From assembly GCF_000813745.1 (NCBI RefSeq), contig NZ_JWLC01000026.1, positions 37,775 to 101,774 of the forward strand: 64,000 bases of DNA, written 5' to 3'. The stretch's first letter is position 1. Each line of letters opens with the position of its first letter. The position numbers were made by a program, and so were the translations under genes. The notes beneath the pieces are model-generated. The model ran no database searches. It saw nothing but the letters and a program-made list of their open reading frames with translations, and was not told the DNA's origin. This document shows, piece by piece, positions 41,054 to 49,222 of this stretch. Source of the stretch: Leisingera sp. ANG-M1 (GTDB taxonomy: Bacteria > Pseudomonadota > Alphaproteobacteria > Rhodobacterales > Rhodobacteraceae).

Positions 41054-42679
41054 ATGCAGGACATAGCCGCCAATTTCCTTTCCGGTTTCCACCCGCTCAC
41101 ACCGCCTGCCGTTCAGAGCGGTGAAGAGGACCCGCTGGCCGGTCTCAGCGCCGCCGACCGGGCGCGCTTCCTGGCCTTTGGGTTTGGCCCCGTGGAGCAG
41201 CCGCGGTTTGCCACAATTTCAGCGGCCCTCCTGAATCAAATGGCAACCCGGCCGCAGACCGTTGCAGCCGAGGCAGGGGACCGCAGCATGACCTATGGCG
41301 CGCTGGATGCCGCCTCGGACCGCCTTGCAGGGGTGCTGCAGGCGCATGGGGTGAAACGCGGCGATGCCGTGTGCCTCTATCTGCACCGCTCGCTGGAGAT
41401 GCTGGTGGGCATTGCCGCAATCCTGAAGCTTGGCGCAGCCTATGTGCCGCAGCATGTGGGTGTCGCGCCGCCTGAGACTCTGCGTCATATCGCTGGCGTG
41501 ACTGGCGCAAAAGTGATCCTGAGCCTCAGCGAGCTGTCAGGGCAGGTGCCGGTGGCGGCGGATCAAACCCTGATCACCATCGACACCGTAGCCTACGACC
41601 CGGCACTGGATGCGCCGGCGCCGGACCCTGAGCTGCACGCCGCGCGCGCCGGTGACCTGGCGATGATCCTGTTCACCTCCGGCACCACCGGCGTGCCGAA
41701 CGGGGTGCAGGTGACCCATGCAAACCTCGCCAACATCCTGCTGACCGCGCCCGGGGATCTGGGCATGCGTCCGGGGCTGAAGGTGGGGCAGATCCTGTCG
41801 ATTGCCTTTGACATGGCCGCCTGGGAGACGCTGGGAGCCCTGTCGAACGGCGCCACGCTGGTCATTCGCGGGAAATCTATCCAGGAGACGGCGGAGAAGG
41901 TGGATGTGCTGATCGCTACCCCCTCGATCCTGAACGCGCTGGATGCCGGCCGCTGCCTGCAAGTCAAGGTTGCGGCGGTGGCGGGTGAGCCCTGCCCGCG
42001 GCCTCTGGCCGATACCTGGTCCGGCTTCTGCACTTTTTACAATTCCTGCGGGCCGACCGAGACCACCATCATCAACCCCGCCGAGCCGCATCTTCCGGAC
42101 AAGCCGGTGGTGTCGATCGGGCGGCCGACGCCGAACAACACGGTCTACATCCTGGGCGAAAACCTGGAGCCGCTGCCGATCGGCCACAAGGGCGAGATGT
42201 GGGCCGGCGGCGATTGCGTCACCGCCGGATACCTGGCCAATCCTGACCTTACGGATGAACGCTACCGCCCCGACCCGTTCCGCCCCGGCCACATGATGTT
42301 CCGCACCCGCGACCTGGGCCGCTGGACCGAAGATGGCGCGCTGGAGCACTTTGGCCGGGTCGACGATCTGGTCAAGATCCGCGGCTTCCGGGTGGAGCTG
42401 GACGGGGTCTCCTCGGCCCTGGAATGCTCGGAGTGCTGTGAGCAGGCGGTGACCTTGAAATACGACGCCCGCAATCTAGTGAGCTTCATCTCCCCCGGCG
42501 GTGCCTGCCCCAAGAAGGCGGTACATGAGGTGCGCGCGCGGCTGCCCTATTACTGCAAGCCTACCGTGGTGCTGCCGATGGAAGGTCTGCCCCGCACGCC
42601 GCGCGGCAAGCTCGACAAACGGCTGCTTTTACAGATGGCGCAGGCGCATATCGCTGACGCAGGTGTGGAGCTGAACTGA
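41054..42679 (+). CDS. stand-alone NRPS-like adenylating enzyme
   Basis: A 541-residue ANL-superfamily enzyme, closer to NRPS adenylation domains than to acyl-CoA synthetases. Motifs: FTSGTTGVPNGV (A3, with Asn for the usual Lys), FYNSCGPTETTI (A5), FRTRDLGRW (A7), GRVDDLVKIRGFRVEL (A8) and PRTPRGKLDKRLL with the catalytic Lys (A10). There is no carrier or condensation domain. It should activate a carboxylic or amino acid as an adenylate; the substrate is unknown. Its stop overlaps the next gene's start (ATGA), so it is coupled to the membrane flavoprotein. Confidence 0.85.
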   Translation: MQDIAANFLSGFHPLTPPAVQSGEEDPLAGLSAADRARFLAFGFGPVEQPRFATISAALLNQMATRPQTVAAEAGDRSMTYGALDAASDRLAGVLQAHGVKRGDAVCLYLHRSLEMLVGIAAILKLGAAYVPQHVGVAPPETLRHIAGVTGAKVILSLSELSGQVPVAADQTLITIDTVAYDPALDAPAPDPELHAARAGDLAMILFTSGTTGVPNGVQVTHANLANILLTAPGDLGMRPGLKVGQILSIAFDMAAWETLGALSNGATLVIRGKSIQETAEKVDVLIATPSILNALDAGRCLQVKVAAVAGEPCPRPLADTWSGFCTFYNSCGPTETTIINPAEPHLPDKPVVSIGRPTPNNTVYILGENLEPLPIGHKGEMWAGGDCVTAGYLANPDLTDERYRPDPFRPGHMMFRTRDLGRWTEDGALEHFGRVDDLVKIRGFRVELDGVSSALECSECCEQAVTLKYDARNLVSFISPGGACPKKAVHEVRARLPYYCKPTVVLPMEGLPRTPRGKLDKRLLLQMAQAHIADAGVELN

Positions 42680-43992
42680 TGACCACGCAAACCACCAATC
42701 TGGACTCCCGCGCCTTCAACTGGCGGCGGGTCACCCGGCATCCGGCGCTGATGGAGTACCGCCGCCTGGCCTTTCTCGTGGCCGCAGTCAATCTGGCCGT
42801 GTTTGTGATCGAGCTGCGCGACGGGCGCTGGATCTCCGGCGGTGCCTATGTGCTTAGCCCTATCGCCGATATGGCGCTGATCAACCTGTCGCTGGGTATC
42901 CTGATCCGCCAGCAACGGGTGGTGAACGCGCTGTTCTGGCTGGCGACACGGGTGCCGGTCAGCTGGCCGCTGTGGATCCGCTGGGGCGCGGGCAAGGTCT
43001 TCCACTTCGGGGGCTTGCACTCCGGCGGCACGGTGGCAGGCACCGTCTGGTTCGGCTTCCTGCTGTTTGCCATGGCCGCGAACCGGATGCAGGGCGCGGC
43101 GCTGCCCTCGGACCTGACGCTGGGCCTGAGTACAGCGATGATTGCCCTGATGGTGCTGATGGTGATCTCAGCCCTCGGCCCCATCCGCGCCCGCTTTCAC
43201 AACACGTTTGAGAAGATCCACCGCTTTGCCGGCTGGACCGTGCTGGCTCTGTTCTGGGCGCAAACCGTGTCGCTGACCCGTGATACAGGCGGCGAGCTGC
43301 TGCAGACGCCGGCCTTCTGGATGCTGTGCCTGATCACGCTGTCGATTGCCTCGCCCTGGCTGACGCTGAAGCGGGTGGATGTGGAGATCGTGAAGCCCTC
43401 GAACCACGCGGTGCTGGCGCGGTTCGATTATGGCGACACGCCGTTTCCCGGCAGCTCCAACGCGATCAGCCATACGCCTTTTGGCGAATACCACTCCTTT
43501 GCCAATATCCCGGCGCCGGATCAGACGGGCTACAGGCTGGCAATCAGCCGGGCCGGGGACTGGACCGGGCGGTTCATCGACAACCCGCCGGACAAAGTCT
43601 GGGTCAAGGGGATCACCACCTCGGGCGTGGCGCGGATCGAAGTGCTGTTCAGGAAGGTGGTCTATGTCGGCACCGGCTCCGGCATCGGCCCGATCCTGCC
43701 GCATCTCTTGGCCGGAGATGTCCCGAACCGGCTGATCTGGTCCACCCGCAGCCCGCGCGCGACATATGGCGATGCGCTGGTGGATGAGATCGAGGCCCAT
43801 ACCGAAAGCCCGCTGATCTGGGACACCGACGCGCGCGGCAAACCGAACCTGTCGGCCTTGGCCTTGCAAGCGGTGCGCGACAGCGGCGCCGAGGCGGTGA
43901 TCGTGATCTCCAACCAGAAGCTCACCCGCCAGGTGGTGCATGACATGGAAAGCCTTGGCATCCCCGCCTATGGCGCGATCTGGGACAGCTGA
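42679..43992 (+). CDS. TmpA-like membrane protein with ferredoxin-reductase-like domain
   Basis: A 437-residue protein. Residues 25-225 contain about six membrane helices with conserved His/Arg positions (KVFHFGGLHSGG, HNTFEKIHRFAGWTVLALF), possible haem ligands. The C-terminal half (about 235-437) resembles an FNR-type FAD/NAD module, ending with VVYVGTGSGIGPILPHLL, a nucleotide-binding loop. The architecture matches fungal TmpA and its bacterial relatives, which are often encoded next to NRPS-like adenylating enzymes. Role inferred: membrane electron transfer on the product of the neighbour. The exact reaction is not known to me. Confidence 0.75.
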   Translation: MTTQTTNLDSRAFNWRRVTRHPALMEYRRLAFLVAAVNLAVFVIELRDGRWISGGAYVLSPIADMALINLSLGILIRQQRVVNALFWLATRVPVSWPLWIRWGAGKVFHFGGLHSGGTVAGTVWFGFLLFAMAANRMQGAALPSDLTLGLSTAMIALMVLMVISALGPIRARFHNTFEKIHRFAGWTVLALFWAQTVSLTRDTGGELLQTPAFWMLCLITLSIASPWLTLKRVDVEIVKPSNHAVLARFDYGDTPFPGSSNAISHTPFGEYHSFANIPAPDQTGYRLAISRAGDWTGRFIDNPPDKVWVKGITTSGVARIEVLFRKVVYVGTGSGIGPILPHLLAGDVPNRLIWSTRSPRATYGDALVDEIEAHTESPLIWDTDARGKPNLSALALQAVRDSGAEAVIVISNQKLTRQVVHDMESLGIPAYGAIWDS

Positions 43993-44045
43993 TCATTTGC
44001 CCGGCCGCCGCGCCGGGCAGACCCGTTTTTCCGAGGAAAATCCAC

Positions 44046-44813
44046 ATGTTCGAAACCATCAAGACAAATACAGAGGGCCGCGTCGCCACCATCCGCTTTG
44101 ACCGGCCGGAGCAGTTGAATGCGCTCAACACCCAAGTGATGGAGGAGGTGCTGGCCGCCGCCACCGCCTTTGACAAGGACCCTGGCATCGGCTGCTTGAT
44201 CCTAACTGGCAGTGAGCGCGCCTTTGCGGCCGGTGCCGATATCGCCGAGCTGGCCGTGCAAAACTACACTTCGATGCAAGAGAGCGATTTCTTCGCCGGC
44301 TGGGACCGCTTTGCTGCCTTGCGCCTGCCCAAGGTGGCGGCCGTCGGCGGCTATGCCCTGGGCGGCGGCTGCGAGGTGGCGATGATGTGCGACGTGATCC
44401 TGGCGGCGGACACCGCCCGCTTTGGCCAGCCGGAAATCAAGATCGGCTGCATCCCCGGCATCGGCGGCAGCCAGCGGCTGACCCGGCTGGTGGGGCGGGC
44501 CCGGGCGATGGACATGATCCTCACAGGGAAAATGATCGACGCAGGAACCGCCTTGCAGATGGGGCTGGTGAGCCGGGTGGTACCCGCATCTGAACTGATG
44601 GGCACGGCGCAAGAAGTGGCCGACACCATCGCAAGCTTCCCGCGCAACATTGCGCAAATGGCGCGAGCTTGTGTGAACATGGCCGACCAAAGCACGCTGG
44701 AAAGCGGCTTACGCTTTGAGCGGCAGATGTATCATGCGCTCTATGGCTTGCCAGCACAGCAGGAAGGCATGGCCGCTTTCCTGGAGAAGCGGCCGCCCAA
44801 GTTCAACAGTTGA
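44046..44813 (+). CDS. enoyl-CoA hydratase/isomerase family protein
   Basis: A 255-residue crotonase. The oxyanion-hole motifs are AFAAGADIAELA and GYALGGGCEVAMMCD. The hydratase glutamates are present (Glu in GGCEVAM and in FGQPEIKIGCIPGIGGSQRL), so hydratase activity is plausible (PaaF or short-chain type). It has a good ribosome binding site (CCGAGGA) 53 nt after the TmpA-like gene and may share its transcript. It could equally be an ordinary fatty-acid enzyme. Confidence 0.9.
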   Translation: MFETIKTNTEGRVATIRFDRPEQLNALNTQVMEEVLAAATAFDKDPGIGCLILTGSERAFAAGADIAELAVQNYTSMQESDFFAGWDRFAALRLPKVAAVGGYALGGGCEVAMMCDVILAADTARFGQPEIKIGCIPGIGGSQRLTRLVGRARAMDMILTGKMIDAGTALQMGLVSRVVPASELMGTAQEVADTIASFPRNIAQMARACVNMADQSTLESGLRFERQMYHALYGLPAQQEGMAAFLEKRPPKFNS

Positions 44814-44816
44814 GGG

Positions 44817-45449
44817 TCAGGCCAGGCCGGGCAGCACGGCCTTGATCCCGGCGGTCAGCATCTCGACCGCGATGGCCAGCAGGATCATCCCCATCAGCCG
44901 CACCATGATCACCCGCATGGTGGCGGTCAGCAGCTTGCCAAAGAAGGAGGCAAAGAAAAGGACCGCAAACAGCAGCGCCAGCACCGCGCCAAGGACCAGA
45001 GCGACGGCGGACAGCCCGGCGGCACCGCCGGCGTGGCCGGTATAGATGATGATGGTGGCAATGGTGCCGGGGCCGACGATCATCGGGAAAGTCACCGGGT
45101 AGAAGGCCAGCCCGGACAGCGCCTGCATGTCTGTCTGTTCGGCGCCGGAGCCGTGGTGCGACGCAAAGCCCTCGCCATTCAGCATCGACCAGGCGATATG
45201 CGCAAGCACCGCGCCGCCGGCAATGCGGAACTGGTCGATGGTGATGCCGAAGAAACTGATGATCGCTTGGCCTGCCAGCAGGATCACCCCGCACATGATC
45301 GCCGAGTAGCAAACCACCTTGACCGCCAGCATCCGCTGCTGCGCGACAGAAAACCCGTCAGTGATGGCCAGAAAGATCGGCAGGTTCACAAACGGGTTCA
45401 TGATCGCAAAGAAGGCCCCGAAAGCCTTGATCAGAAGGGCGGTGCTCAT
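44817..45449 (-). CDS. MarC-family integral membrane protein
   Basis: A 210-residue protein with six membrane helices and the MarC family features: FFAIMNPFVNLPIFLAIT at the N-terminus, SGLAFYPVTFPMIVGPGTIATIIIY mid-protein. The function of MarC proteins is unsettled despite the old antibiotic-resistance name. The stop lies 3 nt from that of the convergent hydratase gene. It is upstream-separated from the two-component genes by a short gap. Confidence 0.9.
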   Translation of the reverse strand: MSTALLIKAFGAFFAIMNPFVNLPIFLAITDGFSVAQQRMLAVKVVCYSAIMCGVILLAGQAIISFFGITIDQFRIAGGAVLAHIAWSMLNGEGFASHHGSGAEQTDMQALSGLAFYPVTFPMIVGPGTIATIIIYTGHAGGAAGLSAVALVLGAVLALLFAVLFFASFFGKLLTATMRVIMVRLMGMILLAIAVEMLTAGIKAVLPGLA

Positions 45450-45465
45450 AAGAATTCCTTTCGGT

Positions 45466-46830
45466 TCAAGACACGGGGAAGATCACATCCGCTTGCAGCC
45501 CGGGTTCGGCGCTGCTGAGTTTCAATTCGGCGCCGTGCAGGTCGGCAATGGCGGCAACCAGGCTCAGGCCAAGGCCGCTGCCCGGGGTGGTGCGGCTCTG
45601 CTCCAGCCGGTAGAGACGGCGCAGCACGTTTTTGTGTTCCGCTTCCGGGATGCCGGGCCCGTGGTCGCGCACTGACAGGGTTGCAGCTTCGCCTTGCTGC
45701 AGCGACAGGCTGATACCGGTACCCTCCGGCGTGTGGCGCAGCGCGTTTTCGATCAGGTTAGCCAGCATCTGGCCGATCAGCGCCCGGTCGCCGGCGACCA
45801 GAACCGGCGTATCCGGCAGGCTGAGCGCAAAGGACCGGTTCTGCTCCTCCGCCGCCGGTTCATAAATCTCGGCAAAGGTGGCAGCAACTTCGCACAGGTC
45901 CACTGGCTCAAACCGAGACTTCGGCGTGCCGCCTTCCAGCTGGGCAATCTGCAGCAAGGCCTGAAACGTGCTGGTGATGCGGCGGGTTTCCTCCAGCGCC
46001 TGATCGGCCAGATCCTGTGCCGCGGCCGGCAGATCCGACACCTCCTGCAGCCGGGCCAGCTGCACCGCCACTCGCTGGATCGGGGTTTTCAGGTCATGCG
46101 CTATATCCGCCGAAACCTGCCGCAGCGCCTCGGTCGATTGCTGCTGCGCCTCGGCCATGCGGTTCACGCTGTGGCCGATACGGCCAATGTCGCCTTTGCT
46201 CTGAACGGTCTCCGGCACCCGGGCGCTGAGATCGCCGGAGGTCAGCGCCGACAAAGTGTGCTCGATCCCCCGCAGCGCCCGCGCCGAACGGCGCGCCAGC
46301 AACACCCCGCCCAGCACAGCGATGCCTATTGCGGGCAGCAGGCTGAAAAGAAAGACCCGCAGGAAAGTCTGGCGGAGAGTATCCAGCGGCTCTGCAGTCT
46401 GGGCGACGGTCAGCAGCCCACCGTGGATGTACTCGCTGAGGGAAATAAAGCGGCCTTGGATCTCGACCGGTTCAGGGCCCAGGGCAATGATCCGGAACCC
46501 CTCCTGCTGCTGCATAATCGCGGCATTGCCGGCCACCACCCGCCCGCCGAACCGGCGGTAGCTGAGCAAGCGGCGCTGCGGGTCGGTCTCAGCGGTTTCG
46601 GCATTGACGATGGCCGCCAGTGCCGCAGCAGAAGGCGTCGCGCGGAAGCCCGCCATGTCCTGGGTCAGGCTTTCCTCGATTGCCTGGCGCTGCGCCCCCT
46701 GCGCCACGTAATAGGTAATGCCCAGGCTTAGCGAGCTGGCAGCCACAAACAGCAGCGACAGCCACAGCGACTGCCGCATCGGCGAGGAGCGCAGCAACGC
46801 CCGTGCACGGGACTTCAGGTCATTCGGCAA
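45466..46830 (-). CDS. sensor histidine kinase
   Basis: A 454-residue membrane kinase. TM1 is at about 20-40, a periplasmic sensor of about 120 residues, TM2 at about 160-180 (LFSLLPAIGIAVLGGVLLA), HAMP, then HisKA with the phospho-His in ADIAHDLKTPIQR, N box NLIENALRHTP, G boxes DHGPGIP and GSGLGLSLV. The gene overlaps the response-regulator gene by 11 nt. The partner is 46820-47491. The divergent HtrA protease suggests an envelope-stress role. Confidence 0.93.
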   Translation of the reverse strand: MPNDLKSRARALLRSSPMRQSLWLSLLFVAASSLSLGITYYVAQGAQRQAIEESLTQDMAGFRATPSAAALAAIVNAETAETDPQRRLLSYRRFGGRVVAGNAAIMQQQEGFRIIALGPEPVEIQGRFISLSEYIHGGLLTVAQTAEPLDTLRQTFLRVFLFSLLPAIGIAVLGGVLLARRSARALRGIEHTLSALTSGDLSARVPETVQSKGDIGRIGHSVNRMAEAQQQSTEALRQVSADIAHDLKTPIQRVAVQLARLQEVSDLPAAAQDLADQALEETRRITSTFQALLQIAQLEGGTPKSRFEPVDLCEVAATFAEIYEPAAEEQNRSFALSLPDTPVLVAGDRALIGQMLANLIENALRHTPEGTGISLSLQQGEAATLSVRDHGPGIPEAEHKNVLRRLYRLEQSRTTPGSGLGLSLVAAIADLHGAELKLSSAEPGLQADVIFPVS

Positions 46831-47491
46831 TCCGGTACCCCGCGCCGCGCACGGTTTCGATCAATTCACTCGCAAAAGGCCGGTCGACCTTGGCCCGCAG
46901 GCGGGAGATATGGGTCTCCACCACATTGGTCTGCGGGTCAAAGCTGATGTCCCAGACCGCCTCCAGCAGCATGGTCCGGGTCTGCACCCGGCCCTTGCGC
47001 CGCAAAAGGTGCTCCAGCAGGCGGAACTCGCGCGGCAGCAAGTCGATCTCCTGGCCGCCGCGGGTCACCTTGCGGCGGACCAGATCCATCTCCAGATCTC
47101 CTGCTTTCAGCACGGTTTCCTGCGTTTGCAGCCCCGGACGGCGGGCGAGGGCGGCAACACGCGCGGCCAGCTCGCCAAAGGCGAAGGGTTTGACCAGATA
47201 GTCGTCCGCCCCGGCCTCCAGCCCGTCGATCCGGTCATTCACCCCGCTGAGCGCGGTCAGCATGATGGCGGGGGTCCGTACACCGGCGCCGCGCAGGGTC
47301 TTGATCAGGCTCAGCCCATCAAGGCTGGGCACCATCCGGTCGATGATCAGCACATCGTAATCCGCAGCGGTCGCCTGCAGCAGCCCCTCGCGGCCGTCGG
47401 TGATGAGATCGGCTGTATGGCCTTCCTCGCGCAATCCCGCAGCCACATAAGGACCGGTGGTGGCATCGTCTTCTATCACCAGGATCTTCAA
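46820..47491 (-). CDS. OmpR/PhoB-type response regulator
   Basis: A 223-residue regulator: receiver with E7-D8-D9 acidic cluster, phospho-acceptor D51 (LIIDRMVPS) and Lys in LVKPFAFGEL, plus a winged-helix output domain at about 125-220 (LLPREFRLLEHLLRRKGRVQTRTMLLEAVW and VVETHISRLRAKVD). It is first in the operon with the kinase. Its gene is divergent from the protease gene over 141 bp. Confidence 0.95.
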   Translation of the reverse strand: MKILVIEDDATTGPYVAAGLREEGHTADLITDGREGLLQATAADYDVLIIDRMVPSLDGLSLIKTLRGAGVRTPAIMLTALSGVNDRIDGLEAGADDYLVKPFAFGELAARVAALARRPGLQTQETVLKAGDLEMDLVRRKVTRGGQEIDLLPREFRLLEHLLRRKGRVQTRTMLLEAVWDISFDPQTNVVETHISRLRAKVDRPFASELIETVRGAGYRIAE

Positions 47492-47632
47492 GGCTTCCCC
47501 CGCTTTGCTGCCTGCCTGAATTACACCGGAACAGGTTCAGGCACACATTACAGATCTGTATAGAATGCGTCAGGACATTGAAATCCGGGCCTTCCATTTG
47601 CCTTGCATCACTTCGAACGCAAGGAAAAGAAG
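47492..47632. promoter_or_regulatory. divergent region between the response regulator and htrA-like gene
   Basis: TGCCTGAA (47513-47520) and TTCAGGCA (47536-47543) form a spaced inverted repeat, and a 12-bp palindrome TACAGATCTGTA follows at 47549-47560. Both are candidates for binding by the adjacent regulator. A ribosome binding site (AAGGAAA) precedes the protease ATG. Confidence 0.45.
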
Positions 47633-48745
47633 ATGCCCGAAACCAACGCTCCCAAACGGTTTGCTTTTGCCCTCACCGCTGCTGCTTCGGCTGCGGCCCT
47701 GTTTGCCCTGGCCCCCGCGCCCGCGATGGCGGTGCCCGCCGGCGGCTACGCTGATCTGGTCGAGACCATCTCGCCTGCGGTGGTCTTTGTCGAGGTCACC
47801 GGCAAGGCGCAGCCTGCGGCCGACCGCCAAGCCATGCCGAACGACAAGTTCATGGAGGAATTCATGCGCCGTTTTGGCGGCCGCATTCCGCAGTTCGATC
47901 ATGACCGCCCGGTCAAGGGCGCAGGCTCCGGCTTTGTGATCTCAGACGAGGGGCTGATCGTCACCAACCACCATGTGATCGACAACGCGCAATCCGTGTC
48001 AGTCACCCTGGCCGACGGCAGCAAGCACGAGGCCACCGTGATCGGCGCCGACCCGCTGACCGATATTGCCCTGCTGAAAGTCGAGGCGGATGCGCCGCTG
48101 ACGGTTGTCGAGTTCGGTTCCTCGGACGCATTGCGCGTCGGTGATGAGGTTCTGGCCATGGGCAGCCCCTTTGGCCTTGCGGGAACTGTGACCTCGGGCA
48201 TCGTCTCGGCCACCTCGCGCAACATCAACGCAGGGCCGTTTGACAACTTCATCCAGACCGATGCGGCGATCAACAAGGGCAACTCCGGCGGCCCGCTGTT
48301 CAATGCTTCAGGAGAAGTGGTGGGCGTCAACACCATGATCTATTCGCCGGGCGGCGGCTCGGTTGGGATCGGCTTTGCGGTGCCTTCGGACATGGTGCAG
48401 AAGATCGTCGCCGACCTGGAAGATGACGGCGAGATTGCCCGCGGCTGGCTGGGTGTGCAAATCAAGCCATTGTCTGAGGACGCCGCCAATGTGCTGGGCC
48501 GGGAGGCTGGCAAGGGCGTGGTGATTGAAAGCGTGGTGGCGGAAAGCCCGGCGGCTGAGGCGGGCCTGAAAGCCGGCGACGTTGTGCTGCGCTTTGGCGA
48601 AACCGAGATCAGCGAGCTGCGCGATCTGACCGCCGCCGTGGCGGTGAACGCCCCGGGCGAGGCGGCGCAGATCGAGGTTCTGCGGAAGGGTAAAGAAGTC
48701 ACCCTGGATGTGACCCTGGGCGACCGATCCGGTCAGGACGCCTGA
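47633..48745 (+). CDS. HtrA/DegP-type periplasmic serine protease
   Basis: A 370-residue protease with signal peptide (about 1-33, ending AMA). The trypsin-like domain has an intact triad: His114 (TNHHVID), Asp144 (LTDIALL) and Ser218 (KGNSGGPL). One PDZ domain follows at about 265-360 (GWLGVQIKPLS, GVVIESVVAESPAAEAGLKAGDVV). Canonical DegP has two PDZ domains, so this is a short form. It is divergent from a two-component system, as envelope-stress proteases often are. Confidence 0.93.
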   Translation: MPETNAPKRFAFALTAAASAAALFALAPAPAMAVPAGGYADLVETISPAVVFVEVTGKAQPAADRQAMPNDKFMEEFMRRFGGRIPQFDHDRPVKGAGSGFVISDEGLIVTNHHVIDNAQSVSVTLADGSKHEATVIGADPLTDIALLKVEADAPLTVVEFGSSDALRVGDEVLAMGSPFGLAGTVTSGIVSATSRNINAGPFDNFIQTDAAINKGNSGGPLFNASGEVVGVNTMIYSPGGGSVGIGFAVPSDMVQKIVADLEDDGEIARGWLGVQIKPLSEDAANVLGREAGKGVVIESVVAESPAAEAGLKAGDVVLRFGETEISELRDLTAAVAVNAPGEAAQIEVLRKGKEVTLDVTLGDRSGQDA

Positions 48746-48874
48746 TCCTGTCCCATTCTCAATCCCTGTCCGGTAACGGGCAGGGGCTGGGACGGCCAAG
48801 GCTGTTTCCCCTCCGGCGGGCAGGGAGTGTCTCTGCCAAGCCTTGGCCGGACCTCTTGACGAATTGGCAGAAAA

Positions 48875-49129
48875 TCAAGGCAGGTAGAAGCGGCGCTCGC
48901 GGACCTGTTCCTTGGCCCGGACCCGGCGCCGTTTGCTGTAGCTGAGCGCACCCGAAGGGCAGGCGGTCGCGGCCGTTTTCAGCATGTCCTCATCCGCATC
49001 ATCGGCGGTGCCTGTCTCGCCGGACAGGGCCTGGATCATTCGGGAGAGCCGCAGGCCGCATCGGCCAGAGTTCTGGCATCTCGCCTCATCAAAGCGGACG
49101 CGCGACTGGCTGGTTACTATCTCCGGCAT
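48875..49129 (-). CDS. small divergent [4Fe-4S]/mono-cluster ferredoxin
   Basis: An 84-residue protein like the Fer4_19 family: RFDEARCQNSGRCG (C18, C24) and ACPSGALSY (C57). The ending CPSGAL-x-Y is characteristic. Only three Cys are present, so the cluster may be [3Fe-4S] or have a non-Cys ligand. A basic tail (SKRRRVRAKEQVRERRFYLP) is unusual. It lies alone downstream of the phosphonate genes on the same strand. Partner unknown. Confidence 0.75.
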   Translation of the reverse strand: MPEIVTSQSRVRFDEARCQNSGRCGLRLSRMIQALSGETGTADDADEDMLKTAATACPSGALSYSKRRRVRAKEQVRERRFYLP

Positions 49130-49222
49130 GGATTGGTTCTCCCCTTTATTAATTTTGTAGTTTTTGGTCTTCCGTTCTGATCGTGTCTTCGTTGTTGTTC
49201 CGCTGCGCGGAGGAATGGCCCG

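Noticed and set aside
44817-45449. MarC protein as an antibiotic-resistance gene
   Set aside because: The family name is historical and there is no evidence of a resistance role.
48764-48785. Terminator after the HtrA-like gene
   Set aside because: A 9-bp stem with a G-T pair and GTAA loop exists, but no T tract follows; too weak to list.
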